The notes under the pieces: generated by a model
The model's database searches: none
Told to the model about the DNA's origin: nothing
What the model saw: the letters and a program-made list of their open reading frames with translations, nothing else
Assembly (NCBI RefSeq): GCF_029626235.1
Contig: NZ_JARUBO010000005.1
Coordinates: 4,124,501-4,188,500 of the forward strand
Length of the DNA: 64,000 nucleotides
Direction: 5' to 3'
DNA from: Micromonospora sp. WMMD1120
GTDB taxonomy: Bacteria; Actinomycetota; Actinomycetes; Mycobacteriales; Micromonosporaceae
Program-made: the position numbers and the translations under genes
Shown: one piece after another, positions 8,482-16,395 of the stretch
How positions within the stretch are numbered: position 1 is the stretch's first letter
Layout: the number at the start of each line of letters is the position of its first letter

Positions 8482-9471
8482 CTAGGCGATCCGGCGGACC
8501 CGGCGCACCGCCAGGTAGAGCAGGAGCAGGGCGAGAGCGACGAAGATGCCCGTCTCGATGCTCTGGAACAGCCAGAACCGGTCCGCCGGCTGGTAGAGCT
8601 GCCAGTTGTACGCACCCGGTTCGAGACCCAGCTCGGCCCCGCAGGCGCGACCGTCCGGCCCCTTTCCTCCGGGCGGGCACTGGATCCGGGTGTCCTCCGC
8701 GATCATGGTCCCGTCCGGGTTACGGACCCCCTGGGTGAGAATCCAGTCGCCCCGCCCGATGTCCTCGATCCCCTTGCCCTCGATCGGGAAGGTCAGCGTG
8801 CGCGCCGGCTGGTAGTGCGGCCGGAGCAGGAGCTCCACCGCCGCCCGTACGCCGATGAACCCGGCGAGGGTGATGCCCATGGCGGGCAGCATCCGCTTCC
8901 AGATGGTGCCGGCGAAGATGCCCAGCGCCACGGCGAAGAGGGTGTAGCCGATCGGGACGATGCCCTGGAGGTCGAAGACGATCAGACCGAGCCGGCCTTC
9001 CCGGGCGGCGTCGGTCAGCGGTGCGACCCACCACGAGATGCCCAGCCCGTAGACCGCCGCCAGGGCCACGACGGCCGCGCCGACCAGACCGAACTTCACC
9101 AGTGCCCAACGGACCCGGCCGACGCCCTGGGTCCAGACGAACCGGTGGGTGCCCTGCTCCACCTCGCGGGCGACGAGCGGCGCGCCCCAGAACAGGCCGA
9201 CCAGCACCGGCAGTGTGATCAGCAGGACGGCCACCAGGTTCAGGCTGCCGTACTGGCTGCTGAAGCGCTGGAAGCCCGCCTCGCAGTCGCTCCGGACCTC
9301 CTGCGTCACGTTGGTGTCGCTGAGCTGGCGCACACAGGTGGCCAGATCCAGGTCGGCGAAGGTGCTCCGCATCGCCACGCCGATCGGCACCAGCACCGCG
9401 GCCAGCACCGCGAGCGCCAGCACCGTGTAGAACGCCTGCTTGCGGTGTTGCCGCCAGGTCAGCCAGATCAT
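8482..9471 (-). CDS. ABC-2 type transporter permease
   Basis: A 329-residue membrane protein beginning MIWLTWRQHRKQAFYTVLAL, with about six hydrophobic segments: 15-35, two around 105-160, two around 180-230, and one near the C-terminus ending YLAVRRVRRIA. A large extracellular loop of about 70 residues (about 235-300) precedes the last segment and contains two Cys. The ATG start at 9471 overlaps the ATPase stop as ATGA. With the ATPase and the GntR regulator it forms a YtrA-type operon, commonly involved in export or cell-envelope stress. Substrate unknown. Confidence 0.8.
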   Translation of the reverse strand: MIWLTWRQHRKQAFYTVLALAVLAAVLVPIGVAMRSTFADLDLATCVRQLSDTNVTQEVRSDCEAGFQRFSSQYGSLNLVAVLLITLPVLVGLFWGAPLVAREVEQGTHRFVWTQGVGRVRWALVKFGLVGAAVVALAAVYGLGISWWVAPLTDAAREGRLGLIVFDLQGIVPIGYTLFAVALGIFAGTIWKRMLPAMGITLAGFIGVRAAVELLLRPHYQPARTLTFPIEGKGIEDIGRGDWILTQGVRNPDGTMIAEDTRIQCPPGGKGPDGRACGAELGLEPGAYNWQLYQPADRFWLFQSIETGIFVALALLLLYLAVRRVRRIA

Positions 9472-10358
9472 GCCGCCACCCCCCACTCGCTGTGCCGGGC
9501 CTGCGTGTCGCGTTCGGCGAGGTAGGCCAGGACGATGTCCTCCAGGCTGACGTCGCGGATCGTCCAGGCCGGGTCGGTGACCGGGCCGTCGGTACGGACC
9601 AGCAGCGTGGACTGCCGGTCGGTGTGGCTGGCCCGGACCACGGCGGCGACGCCCCCGATGACGCCGCCGTCGTGCCGGGGACCGACGAGTTGGTGATGCG
9701 CGGCCACCAGGTCGTCGACAGCGCCGGTGAGCTGCACCTGGGCGGAGTTGAGCACGATCAGGTAGTCGCAGACCCGTTCCAGGTCGGCCAGCAGGTGCGA
9801 GGAGAGCAGCACCGTCGTTCCCGAGTCGGCCACGCTGCCCATCAGCGACTGGAGGAACTCCCGCCGGGCGAGCGGGTCGAGGCTGGCGACCGGCTCGTCG
9901 AGCAGCAGCAACCGGGGTTGCTTGGCCAGCGCCAGGGCGAGCGCCACCTGGGCGCGTTGCCCGCCGGAGAGCTTGCCCACCGGCCGGTCCGGTGGGATGC
10001 CGAGCTGTGCCAGCCGGGTACGCGCCAGCGTCCCGTCCCACCGCCGGTTCAGCCTGGCGCCGCCGCCGACCAGTTCGGCCGCCGTGAAATCCCGGTACAG
10101 CGGGGTGTCCTGGGCGACGAAGCCGATGTCGGCCAGGCCCTCCGTGTCGCCGTACGGCGATCGGCCGAACACCCGCACCGTGCCCGCGTCGGGCTTGAGC
10201 AGCCCCACCGCCAGGTGCAGCAGCGTGCTCTTGCCCGCGCCGTTGGGGCCGACCAGCGCGGCGATCCGGCCGGCCGGCACGTGCAGCGAGCAGTCCCGTA
10301 GGGCCCACGTGCTGCCGTACCGTTTGCCCAACCGGTCTGCCTCCAAGACCATGTCCAT
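9468..10358 (-). CDS. ABC transporter ATP-binding protein
   Basis: About 296 residues if read from ATG 10358 (MDMVLEADRLGKRYG), which has GAGAGG seven bases upstream. A GTG at 10382 overlapping the GntR stop as GTGA is an alternative without a ribosome-binding site. Walker A is GPNGAGKST, the signature LSGGQRAQVALALALAKQ, and Walker B LLLLDEPVASLDPLARREFL. The C-terminal tail, about 70 residues, resembles BcrA/YtrB-like ATPases. It pairs with the ABC-2 permease whose start overlaps its stop. Likely a drug or lipid-type exporter under GntR control. Confidence 0.87.
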   Translation of the reverse strand: MDMVLEADRLGKRYGSTWALRDCSLHVPAGRIAALVGPNGAGKSTLLHLAVGLLKPDAGTVRVFGRSPYGDTEGLADIGFVAQDTPLYRDFTAAELVGGGARLNRRWDGTLARTRLAQLGIPPDRPVGKLSGGQRAQVALALALAKQPRLLLLDEPVASLDPLARREFLQSLMGSVADSGTTVLLSSHLLADLERVCDYLIVLNSAQVQLTGAVDDLVAAHHQLVGPRHDGGVIGGVAAVVRASHTDRQSTLLVRTDGPVTDPAWTIRDVSLEDIVLAYLAERDTQARHSEWGVAA

Positions 10359-10378
10359 CCGTTGTCCTCTCAGTGTGG

Positions 10379-10786
10379 TCACGCGGGTTCGTTCTGCGGG
10401 GTGTCGGCGGCCAGGGTGGCCCGCAGGGTCGTCTCCACCAGGGCGATGACGTCCTCGGCCGTGAGGCCCGCCGCCTGCGCCCGGTGCAGCCAGGCGACCA
10501 GGTCGTCGCGCAGCTCGGCCTGGTTGGGCAGGGACGCGCCGGCCAGGGTGCGCTGGACGAAGGTGCCCACCCCGGGTCGGCCGCCGACCAGACCCTCGAT
10601 CTCCAACTCCCGGTACGCCTTGAGCACCGTGTTGGGGTTGATCGCCAGGGACTGCGCGACGTCGCGAACCTTCGGCAACTGGTCGCCCGGCGCCAGCAGG
10701 CCGACCCGCAGGGCCTGCTTCACCTGCTGCACGAGCTGCACGTAGGTGTTCACCTTCGACCGGCTGTCCAGTACGAACTCGATCAC
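10379..10786 (-). CDS. YtrA-subfamily GntR transcriptional regulator
   Basis: A 135-residue repressor starting at GTG 10786 (VIEFVLDSRSKVNTYVQLVQ) with GGAAGGA 11 bases upstream. The winged helix includes PGDQLPKVRDVAQSLAINPN and the conserved TVLKAYRELE. The short C-terminal tail without a ligand domain identifies the YtrA subfamily, whose members typically repress their own ABC operon and respond to envelope-active compounds. It is the first gene of the operon with the ATPase and permease. A perfect palindrome 21 bp upstream is the probable operator. Confidence 0.9.
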   Translation of the reverse strand: MIEFVLDSRSKVNTYVQLVQQVKQALRVGLLAPGDQLPKVRDVAQSLAINPNTVLKAYRELEIEGLVGGRPGVGTFVQRTLAGASLPNQAELRDDLVAWLHRAQAAGLTAEDVIALVETTLRATLAADTPQNEPA

Positions 10787-10806
10787 TCGTGATGATCCTT
10801 CCTGTT

Positions 10807-10824
10807 GTCCTACGACAGTAGGAC
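10807..10824. promoter_or_regulatory. Probable YtrA-type operator
   Basis: GTCCTAC-GACA-GTAGGAC is a perfect inverted repeat with 7-bp arms lying between the GntR ribosome-binding site and its upstream region. Position and symmetry fit autoregulation of the GntR-ABC operon. Confidence 0.65.
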
Positions 10825-11010
10825 TAATAGACAGCTTCACGGCTCGGTGGACCGGTGTCAAGCGGGTGACCGGCTTCGGCCGGCCGGGCGACCAGTCTCC
10901 GGCCGGCTCCGCCTGTCGGCGCTGTGGCACCCGGGGGTCAGGGGTTGGCACCGGCGGGTCACCCCCTCGGGAAGGCGTCGGTAGCAATCCACGCAGACGG
11001 GAGGTGTTCC

Positions 11011-12279
11011 ATGGTCACCAACGAAGTGACGACGTCGAGGGCGACGCCGCTACAGGTCGCCCGCGCCCGGGGTCGCGTACGCGGCCGGCTGATCCTGCTC
11101 GGCCCGGCCTTCGTCGCCGCCGTCGCCTACGTCGACCCGGGCAACTTCGCCACCAACTCCGCCGCTGGCGCCCGCTACGGCTATCTGCTGGTCTGGGTCG
11201 TGGTGGTGGCCAACCTGATGGCGATGCTGGTGCAGACACTCACCGCGAAGCTGGGACTGGCCACCGGTCGCAGCCTGCCGGAGCTGTGCCGGGAGCGACT
11301 GCCCCGGCCGGTGAACCGGGTGATGTGGGTGCAGGCCGAACTGGTCGCCATGGCCACCGACCTGGCCGAGGTGATCGGCGGCGCGGTCGCCCTGTACCTG
11401 TTGTTCGGCATCCCCCTGCTGCCCGGCGGGATCATCATCGGCGCCACCGCGTTCGCCGTGCTCGCCCTGCGCTCCCGCGGATTCCGCGCCTTCGAGATCG
11501 CCATCGCCGTGGGGCTCGGCGTCATCGTGCTGGCCTTCGCGGCGAACCTGCTCGCCGCCGGCTCCGACCCCGGCTCCGCGGTGGCCGGCCTGGTGCCCCG
11601 GCTCCAGGGCACCGACAGCGTGCTGCTCGCCGCCGGAATCCTCGGCGCCACCGTCATGCCGCACGTCATCTACGTGCACTCCGCGCTGACCCGCGACCGC
11701 ATTCCCGCCACCACCGACACCGAACGCCGTACGCTCTTTCGCGGTCAGCGGGCCGACGTGCTGCTCGCGCTGAGCGCCGCCGGGGCGGTGAACCTCGCCA
11801 TGCTGCTGATCGCGGCGGCCAGCTTCCGGGGCGGCGGACCGGGCGGCGCGGACAGCCTGGAGGGCGTGCACGCCGGGCTCGGCCAGACCATCGGCACCGC
11901 GGCCGCCTTCGGCTTCGCCGTCGCGCTGCTGGTGTCCGGACTCGCCTCCACCAGCGTCGGCACTTACGCCGGCGAGGTGATCATGCAGGGCTTCCTGCGG
12001 CGGCGGATACCGCTGCTGCTGCGCCGGCTGGTCACAGTGCTTCCCGCGCTGGCGGTGCTCGCCATCGGCCTCGACCCGACGCGGGCGCTGGTGCTGTCCC
12101 AGGTCATCCTCAGCTTCGGCATCCCGTTCGCGCTGATCCCGGTGGTCGCCTTCACCCGCCGGCGGGACCTGATGGGCAACCTGGTCAACCACCCGCTCAC
12201 CACCGCCGCCGCGTCGGCGGTGGCCGTGCTGGTGGTCGCGCTCAACGCCTTCCTGCTCTGGCAGGTCGCCACCGGCTGA
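11011..12279 (+). CDS. mntH: Nramp-family Mn2+/Fe2+ transporter
   Basis: A 422-residue integral membrane protein importing divalent metal with protons. ATG 11011 follows GGGAGGTG; earlier in-frame starts are not needed. The metal-binding motif of helix 1 is present as AAVAYVDPGNFATNSAAGAR, and the second conserved motif as ILGATVMPHVIYVHSALTRD in helix 6 (both Asp/Asn and the Met-Pro-His are intact). About 11 hydrophobic segments follow the family pattern. It is divergent from the GntR operon. No MntR or Fur-type box was recognised upstream. An 18-bp tandem repeat starts one base after the stop codon. Confidence 0.9.
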   Translation: MVTNEVTTSRATPLQVARARGRVRGRLILLGPAFVAAVAYVDPGNFATNSAAGARYGYLLVWVVVVANLMAMLVQTLTAKLGLATGRSLPELCRERLPRPVNRVMWVQAELVAMATDLAEVIGGAVALYLLFGIPLLPGGIIIGATAFAVLALRSRGFRAFEIAIAVGLGVIVLAFAANLLAAGSDPGSAVAGLVPRLQGTDSVLLAAGILGATVMPHVIYVHSALTRDRIPATTDTERRTLFRGQRADVLLALSAAGAVNLAMLLIAAASFRGGGPGGADSLEGVHAGLGQTIGTAAAFGFAVALLVSGLASTSVGTYAGEVIMQGFLRRRIPLLLRRLVTVLPALAVLAIGLDPTRALVLSQVILSFGIPFALIPVVAFTRRRDLMGNLVNHPLTTAAASAVAVLVVALNAFLLWQVATG

Positions 12280-12280
12280 G

Positions 12281-12359
12281 CCAGCTCAGCCGGCCGGACC
12301 AGCTCAGCCGGCCGGACCAGCTCAGCCGGCCGGACCAGCTCAGCCGGCCGGGCCAGCTC
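12281..12359. repeat. 18-bp tandem repeat after mntH
   Basis: Four units of CCAGCTCAGCCGGCCGGA start at 12281, 12299, 12317 and 12335, followed by a partial fifth. The fourth ends in G instead of A; otherwise copies are identical. Each unit contains the palindrome CCGGCCGG, so the transcript can fold. The array starts one base past the mntH stop. Confidence 0.9.
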
Positions 12360-12385
12360 GCGCCGCCGGCTCACCCGGCGGCGCG
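12359..12385. terminator. Bidirectional hairpin between mntH and the small minus-strand gene
   Basis: Perfect 11-bp stem CGCGCCGCCGG / CCGGCGGCGCG with loop CTCAC. It lies between convergent genes and can end both transcripts. Confidence 0.65.
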
Positions 12386-12398
12386 GGCGCGACGGTCG

Positions 12399-12671
12399 TC
12401 AGGTGCGGCGGCCCTCGTCCCGGGTGGGGATCTCCTGACGCTGTTCGAGGGCGTCGGCCGGGTTGGCGTCGGCCGGCAGCGACGTCACGTCCTCGAGCGT
12501 GCCCGCCGGGAAGGCGCCCTGCTCGGCCAGGTCGGCCTCGGCGGCTTCCGGGTCGACGTCACCCGACACCCGGTCCGGTGGCCCGACGTCGAACGCGTCC
12601 TGCCGCTGCTCAAGGGCATCCGCCTCCGGGGGCGGGATCGTGCCACCCTGCTCATCCCGGTTCGTGCTCAT
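12399..12671 (-). CDS. Small acidic protein with duplicated ADALEQRQ motif
   Basis: A 90-residue hydrophilic protein starting MSTNRDEQGGTIPPPEADAL at ATG 12671, with GGGAGG nine bases upstream. The motif ADALEQRQ occurs at about residues 17-24 and again at 72-79, suggesting an internal duplication around a more variable acidic middle (DPEAAEADLAEQGAF). No membrane segment, cysteine or catalytic motif is visible. I do not recognise a function. The strong ribosome-binding site and charge pattern support a real gene. Confidence 0.7.
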   Translation of the reverse strand: MSTNRDEQGGTIPPPEADALEQRQDAFDVGPPDRVSGDVDPEAAEADLAEQGAFPAGTLEDVTSLPADANPADALEQRQEIPTRDEGRRT

Positions 12672-12757
12672 CGGAGCCTCCCACTCGGCGGGTGTCGACA
12701 GGTCGCCGGGCCGCTGCCTACCCGCCATCGCGGCACTCAGGCCGCCATGCCGGTCCT

Positions 12758-12831
12758 GATCTGCGCAGTTTCCGGGAGAGTGCTGCCTTCCCGGCGGGGC
12801 AAGCAGCACTTTCCCGGTAGTTGCGCGGATC
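12758..12831. repeat. Imperfect 29-bp inverted repeat, possible REP/BIME-like element
   Basis: The left arm 12758-12786 reads GATCTGCGCAGTT then CCGGGAGAGTGCTGC. The right arm 12803-12831, reverse-complemented, reads GATCCGCGCAACT then CCGGGAAAGTGCTGC. Twenty-four of 29 positions match around a 16-bp middle. Imperfect, paired arms in an intergenic position between two minus-strand genes are typical of dispersed palindromic elements rather than terminators. No second copy was found in this window. Confidence 0.6.
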
Positions 12832-12847
12832 TGGGGAGGGCCTGCGG

Positions 12848-15163
12848 TCAGGCGGCCGGGTGCGCGCCGGCCCGGCAGGACGCCGCGGTCGCCCCCCGCA
12901 CCGTCAGCGGAGCCCCGAGATCCACCGGAGCCGGGCCACCCGAGCAGCTCAGCGCGCCCGCCTCGCCGCCCGCGACGGTGGGTGCCGACGTGCTGCCGGT
13001 CAGCGCCAGCGCCCCGGACACCCGTGCCCCCACCAGCGTGACGCCGCCGGTGGTGCCGGTCAGCGCCACCGCCCCGCGTACCTCGGTGCGCAGGAGCTGC
13101 ACGTCGGACGCGCCCGACGAGGTCAGGCTGCCGGCGATCGAGGACCCCTCGGCGACCAGAGCCGCGCCGGGCGCGACGGTGACCGGGCCCTGCACGCTGG
13201 CCGCCCGTAGGCAGGTGACGCCGGTGGTGACAGTCAGTGGGCCGGTGTGCCGACCGGTGACCACAGAGGTGCAGGTCGGTGGTGGCGGGAGCACGGTGGC
13301 CACGAACGCGCGGGACGCCCCGATGTTGCCCACCGCGTCGATGCCCCGGTATTCGATGGTGTGCCGGCCGTACCCGGGGGAGCGCTCCGCGAACGGGGAC
13401 ACCGACAGGCCACCCGAGCCGAGGTTGCCGTAGACCAGGCCGTCCACGTCCGTGCCGGTGGCGGTGAACAGGAACGGCGACCGGGCGTCGGTGGGCCAGC
13501 CGTAGTAGTTGTGCCAGCCGTCGCCGTCGAGGCGGAACTCCGAGGTGACCCGACCGGCGGTGTCGTCGGTGCCGGTCAACCCCATGGTGAACGGGCCGTT
13601 GAAGACGTACTCGACGGGACGGCCCGGTCGGGTGACGGTGAGCAGCGGCTCGGAGAGGGAGTAGTCGACGTCGGGTCCGGTGGCGTCGACGGTCCAGGTG
13701 CGGGTCACGACCTCCCGGGTCGCCCGGTCCTCGACCCGGGCGGTCAACCGGTGGGCGCCCCGGGACAGCCGCAGGGCGGCGAGGTCCACGTCCCGGTCGC
13801 TGCCGGTGTCGGCCACCGGGCGGCCGTCGAGTGACCAGCGCACCCGTGGCGCCCGGTCGGTGGGCTGGCTGGTCCGCACGTACACCACGTCCTGCGCGCC
13901 GACCGGCCGGTCGGTCGCGGTGGACCCGGTGATCGCGAGCGGCGTCGCCTCCGGCGGCGTCCGCACCCCGGTGTCCACCGTCCACGTGCGGGTCTGGGTC
14001 AGCGCCGCCGAGCCGCGGACCGCCGGGTCGCGGACGAAGTCGGTCGGGTCGGTGACGGTGGCGGTGACGGTGTGCCGGCCGGGAGTCAGCCGCAGGGTCC
14101 GCAGGTCCAGGTGCCGGGCGTTGCCGGTACGCGGCACCGTCCGGCCGTCCACCGCCCAGGTCACCGTCAGCGCGTGGCTCACCGGGTGCAGGGTGTCCAC
14201 CCAGAGCAGCCGGTCCGCTCCGACCGCCTGGTCAGTGGCCGTGCCGCCGGCCAGGATGGCGACCCGGCCGGCGATGCGCTCGGTCATCCGCTCCCGGCCG
14301 ACCTGGTCGAAGTAGAAGCCGAGGGACTTCATCATCGAGTGCCGGCTCGGCCGCCACACCCCGCGTCGCAGGTAGAGACCACCCTCGTAGCGGCCGATCG
14401 TGCCGCCCGCCTCGCTGGGCTCGCCCAGCCAGCGCCACCACTTGGCCCGCGTGTCGCGCATCTGCCGCTCGGTCAGCACCGTGTGGTGCGCCGAGTCCGG
14501 TTCCGGCCCCTCGTAGGTGTCGCCGGGAATCCCACGGCCGTAGTAGTCGTACTCGTCCTGCAGGCCGCCCAGCGAGTGGCCCAGCTCGTGCGGGCTGATC
14601 AGCGCGGAGAGCGCGTTGCCGCCGGAGGCGGTGGCGTTGCTGCCGCCCGCCCCGCCGTAGGTGCCGCTGTTGGCCAGGGCGATCAGCTGCCGGTTACCCG
14701 GGTTGGTGCCGACGGCCAGGTCGGCGTACGCGTTCGCGGCCACACCGTCGACGGTGAGCAGCCGTTGCACGCTGGCCGGGTTGCACCCGCCCCAGAAGCC
14801 CATGCCCAGCGCGGTGTCCCGGCGCGGCGCGGACAGGTCGGGGTCGCAGTCCACGCCGGACTCCGGGGAGACGATCTCGACGGCGTAGACGTTGAAGTAG
14901 CTGCGGTAGGACTTGAACGGCTCGATCGTCCAGAGGGTGTTCAGGTGCCGGTCCACGTGCGAGCGGAAGGTCGGCAGGTCGGCCTCGGTGTAGCCGTCGC
15001 CGAGCAGGACCAGGTTGAAGCGCTGCGTGGGGTCGCCGGTCACCTGGATCGGCACCACTGTGGCCGGGGCCGCGCTGCTCGCCGGTGCCGCGCCGGCCGG
15101 TGCGCCGACCGTGAGCCCGGCCGCGAGGAGAGCCACGACGCACCATCCCGCTCGTAACCGCAC
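12848..15163 (-). CDS. Secreted M64-type (IgA-peptidase-like) metallopeptidase with repeat domains
   Basis: A 771-residue exported protein. The GTG start at 15163 follows AAGGGGGC. The signal peptide VRLRAGWCVVALLAAGLTVG ends near GAPAGAAPA. The N-terminal third carries FNLVLLGDGYTEADLPTFRS and the zinc site ISPHELGHSLGGLQDEYDYY, both typical of peptidase family M64. After about residue 300 come Ig-like units with recurring TWTVD.TG and LDLRTLRL/VDLAALRL motifs, then a segment with repeated valine/glycine turns (about 640-771) that resembles a right-handed beta-helix or filamin-like tail. It may act on extracellular proteins. The frame stays open further upstream, but that stretch has no signal peptide. 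Confidence 0.82.
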   Translation of the reverse strand: MRLRAGWCVVALLAAGLTVGAPAGAAPASSAAPATVVPIQVTGDPTQRFNLVLLGDGYTEADLPTFRSHVDRHLNTLWTIEPFKSYRSYFNVYAVEIVSPESGVDCDPDLSAPRRDTALGMGFWGGCNPASVQRLLTVDGVAANAYADLAVGTNPGNRQLIALANSGTYGGAGGSNATASGGNALSALISPHELGHSLGGLQDEYDYYGRGIPGDTYEGPEPDSAHHTVLTERQMRDTRAKWWRWLGEPSEAGGTIGRYEGGLYLRRGVWRPSRHSMMKSLGFYFDQVGRERMTERIAGRVAILAGGTATDQAVGADRLLWVDTLHPVSHALTVTWAVDGRTVPRTGNARHLDLRTLRLTPGRHTVTATVTDPTDFVRDPAVRGSAALTQTRTWTVDTGVRTPPEATPLAITGSTATDRPVGAQDVVYVRTSQPTDRAPRVRWSLDGRPVADTGSDRDVDLAALRLSRGAHRLTARVEDRATREVVTRTWTVDATGPDVDYSLSEPLLTVTRPGRPVEYVFNGPFTMGLTGTDDTAGRVTSEFRLDGDGWHNYYGWPTDARSPFLFTATGTDVDGLVYGNLGSGGLSVSPFAERSPGYGRHTIEYRGIDAVGNIGASRAFVATVLPPPPTCTSVVTGRHTGPLTVTTGVTCLRAASVQGPVTVAPGAALVAEGSSIAGSLTSSGASDVQLLRTEVRGAVALTGTTGGVTLVGARVSGALALTGSTSAPTVAGGEAGALSCSGGPAPVDLGAPLTVRGATAASCRAGAHPAA

Positions 15164-15276
15164 AGCGCCCCCTTCGACGTGCCGAGGGTCGGGCGTGCCG
15201 CACGCCGGGCGGGTGGCGCCGGCGGGCGGGCTCGCCGTGACCGCGATCACCCGACCGTACCGGGCGGCGCGGAAAT

Positions 15277-16257
15277 CTATAACCCTCCGGGGTCCGCAGT
15301 GGAGGGCGCGGCGGCCCGGCGGGCGGCGGCGGCCAACGCCGTCGCCAGCAGCGCGCACACCGCGCCGACCAGGAACAGCAGCGAGGCGGCCGGTTGGCCC
15401 AGCCACTCCCAGTACGGGTGCCAGACCGGGTGCGGCTCGCCGCGGTGGTGAGTCAGCAGGGACGGGGCAGCCAGCAGCACCGGCAGCCACCACAGCACCA
15501 CCGCCACACCGAGCAGGCCGTGCACCAGGCCGCGTCGGCGGCGGCCCTCGGTGCGGCGACTGACCCAGCCGAAGGCCACCCAACCGGCCAACGCTCCCAC
15601 GAGCGTGCCGAGTACCCCGGCGGGAAGCACCGCCGGCGGTGGCGCACGGTTGAGATCGACCGACAGGTACGAGGCGTCGGGCGCGGTCTGCGAGGAGATC
15701 CAGGCGTTCAGCACGGTGTCGCCGCGTCGGGCGAGCAGCGTGGTGTTCGTGACCGGCAGCGGGGTGGCGCACGTCTTGTCCGCGCAGCTCATACCGTCGG
15801 TCACCTGCGGGTCGTACACCCGCCAGCCGGTGGCGGTCAGGCGCTCCCGGGCCGTCGAGACGATCTGCTCGGCGGGCACCGGCGGCGCGCCCAGGGCGGC
15901 GGCGGTGGTGGCGCTCTCCTGGTATTCGCCGCCGTCGCCGAAGAGCAGGGTCTTGACGGTGCCCAGGCGCAGCGCGTGCCCGTACACGACGAAGAGCGCG
16001 GGCGGGGTGTCGATGTCGCCGAGATCGTGGCCCGGGAAGACCTCGGTCAGGATGGCCGCGGCCTCGGCCCGGTCGGGCTGTGGCGGAGACGTCTCCCAGG
16101 CGGCCCGGCTGGCCAGCGCGCCGGTGCAGAGGCCACCGATGACCGCGGCGAGCGCCACCCACCCGACGGCGGCGCCACGGACCGGCCGGAGGAGTCGGCC
16201 GAGCGGCGGGTGTCCGGGCCGGTCGGCCCGCGCGGTGTCCGGCACGGCATGGCCCAC
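15277..16257 (-). CDS. Membrane protein of unknown function with extracellular domain
   Basis: Up to 326 residues. One membrane segment lies near 30-50 (VGWVALAAVIGGLCTGALAS), then a soluble region of about 165 residues with a Cys pair in MSCADKTCATPLP, then three more hydrophobic segments at about 210-230, 245-270 and 295-315. The topology suggests one large external domain between membrane spans. Start is uncertain: GTG 16257 has GAAGG directly before it, while a GTG five codons later has GGTGGG at better spacing. Probably transcribed separately from the M64 peptidase 114 bp downstream. I do not recognise a family. Confidence 0.65.
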   Translation of the reverse strand: MGHAVPDTARADRPGHPPLGRLLRPVRGAAVGWVALAAVIGGLCTGALASRAAWETSPPQPDRAEAAAILTEVFPGHDLGDIDTPPALFVVYGHALRLGTVKTLLFGDGGEYQESATTAAALGAPPVPAEQIVSTARERLTATGWRVYDPQVTDGMSCADKTCATPLPVTNTTLLARRGDTVLNAWISSQTAPDASYLSVDLNRAPPPAVLPAGVLGTLVGALAGWVAFGWVSRRTEGRRRRGLVHGLLGVAVVLWWLPVLLAAPSLLTHHRGEPHPVWHPYWEWLGQPAASLLFLVGAVCALLATALAAAARRAAAPSTADPGGL

Positions 16258-16395
16258 CCTTCGACGGCGTGATCAGGTTGGGCGACAGTACATCGACGGG
16301 AGCCCGGCCGGGTCCCCCGATGACCACCGCCGGAGGCCGGGATCGGCCAGGATGGGCGGGTGGCCGGGCCATGGCCGCGACGAGGAGGGTGGGCG

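Noticed and set aside
8482-10308. A 608-codon frame joining ATPase and permease regions
   Set aside because: The first half is in a different frame from the real ATPase, which shows intact Walker motifs in its own frame. The two genes overlap by ATGA.
10746-13433. A long plus-strand frame of 895 codons over mntH and the M64 gene
   Set aside because: It overlaps mntH in another frame and has Arg/Ala/Gly-rich shadow composition without domains.
12848-16372. One 1174-codon open frame suggesting a fusion of the membrane protein region with the M64 peptidase
   Set aside because: The peptidase has its own signal peptide and ribosome-binding site at GTG 15163; the upstream part is the antisense or out-of-frame shadow of the membrane-protein gene.
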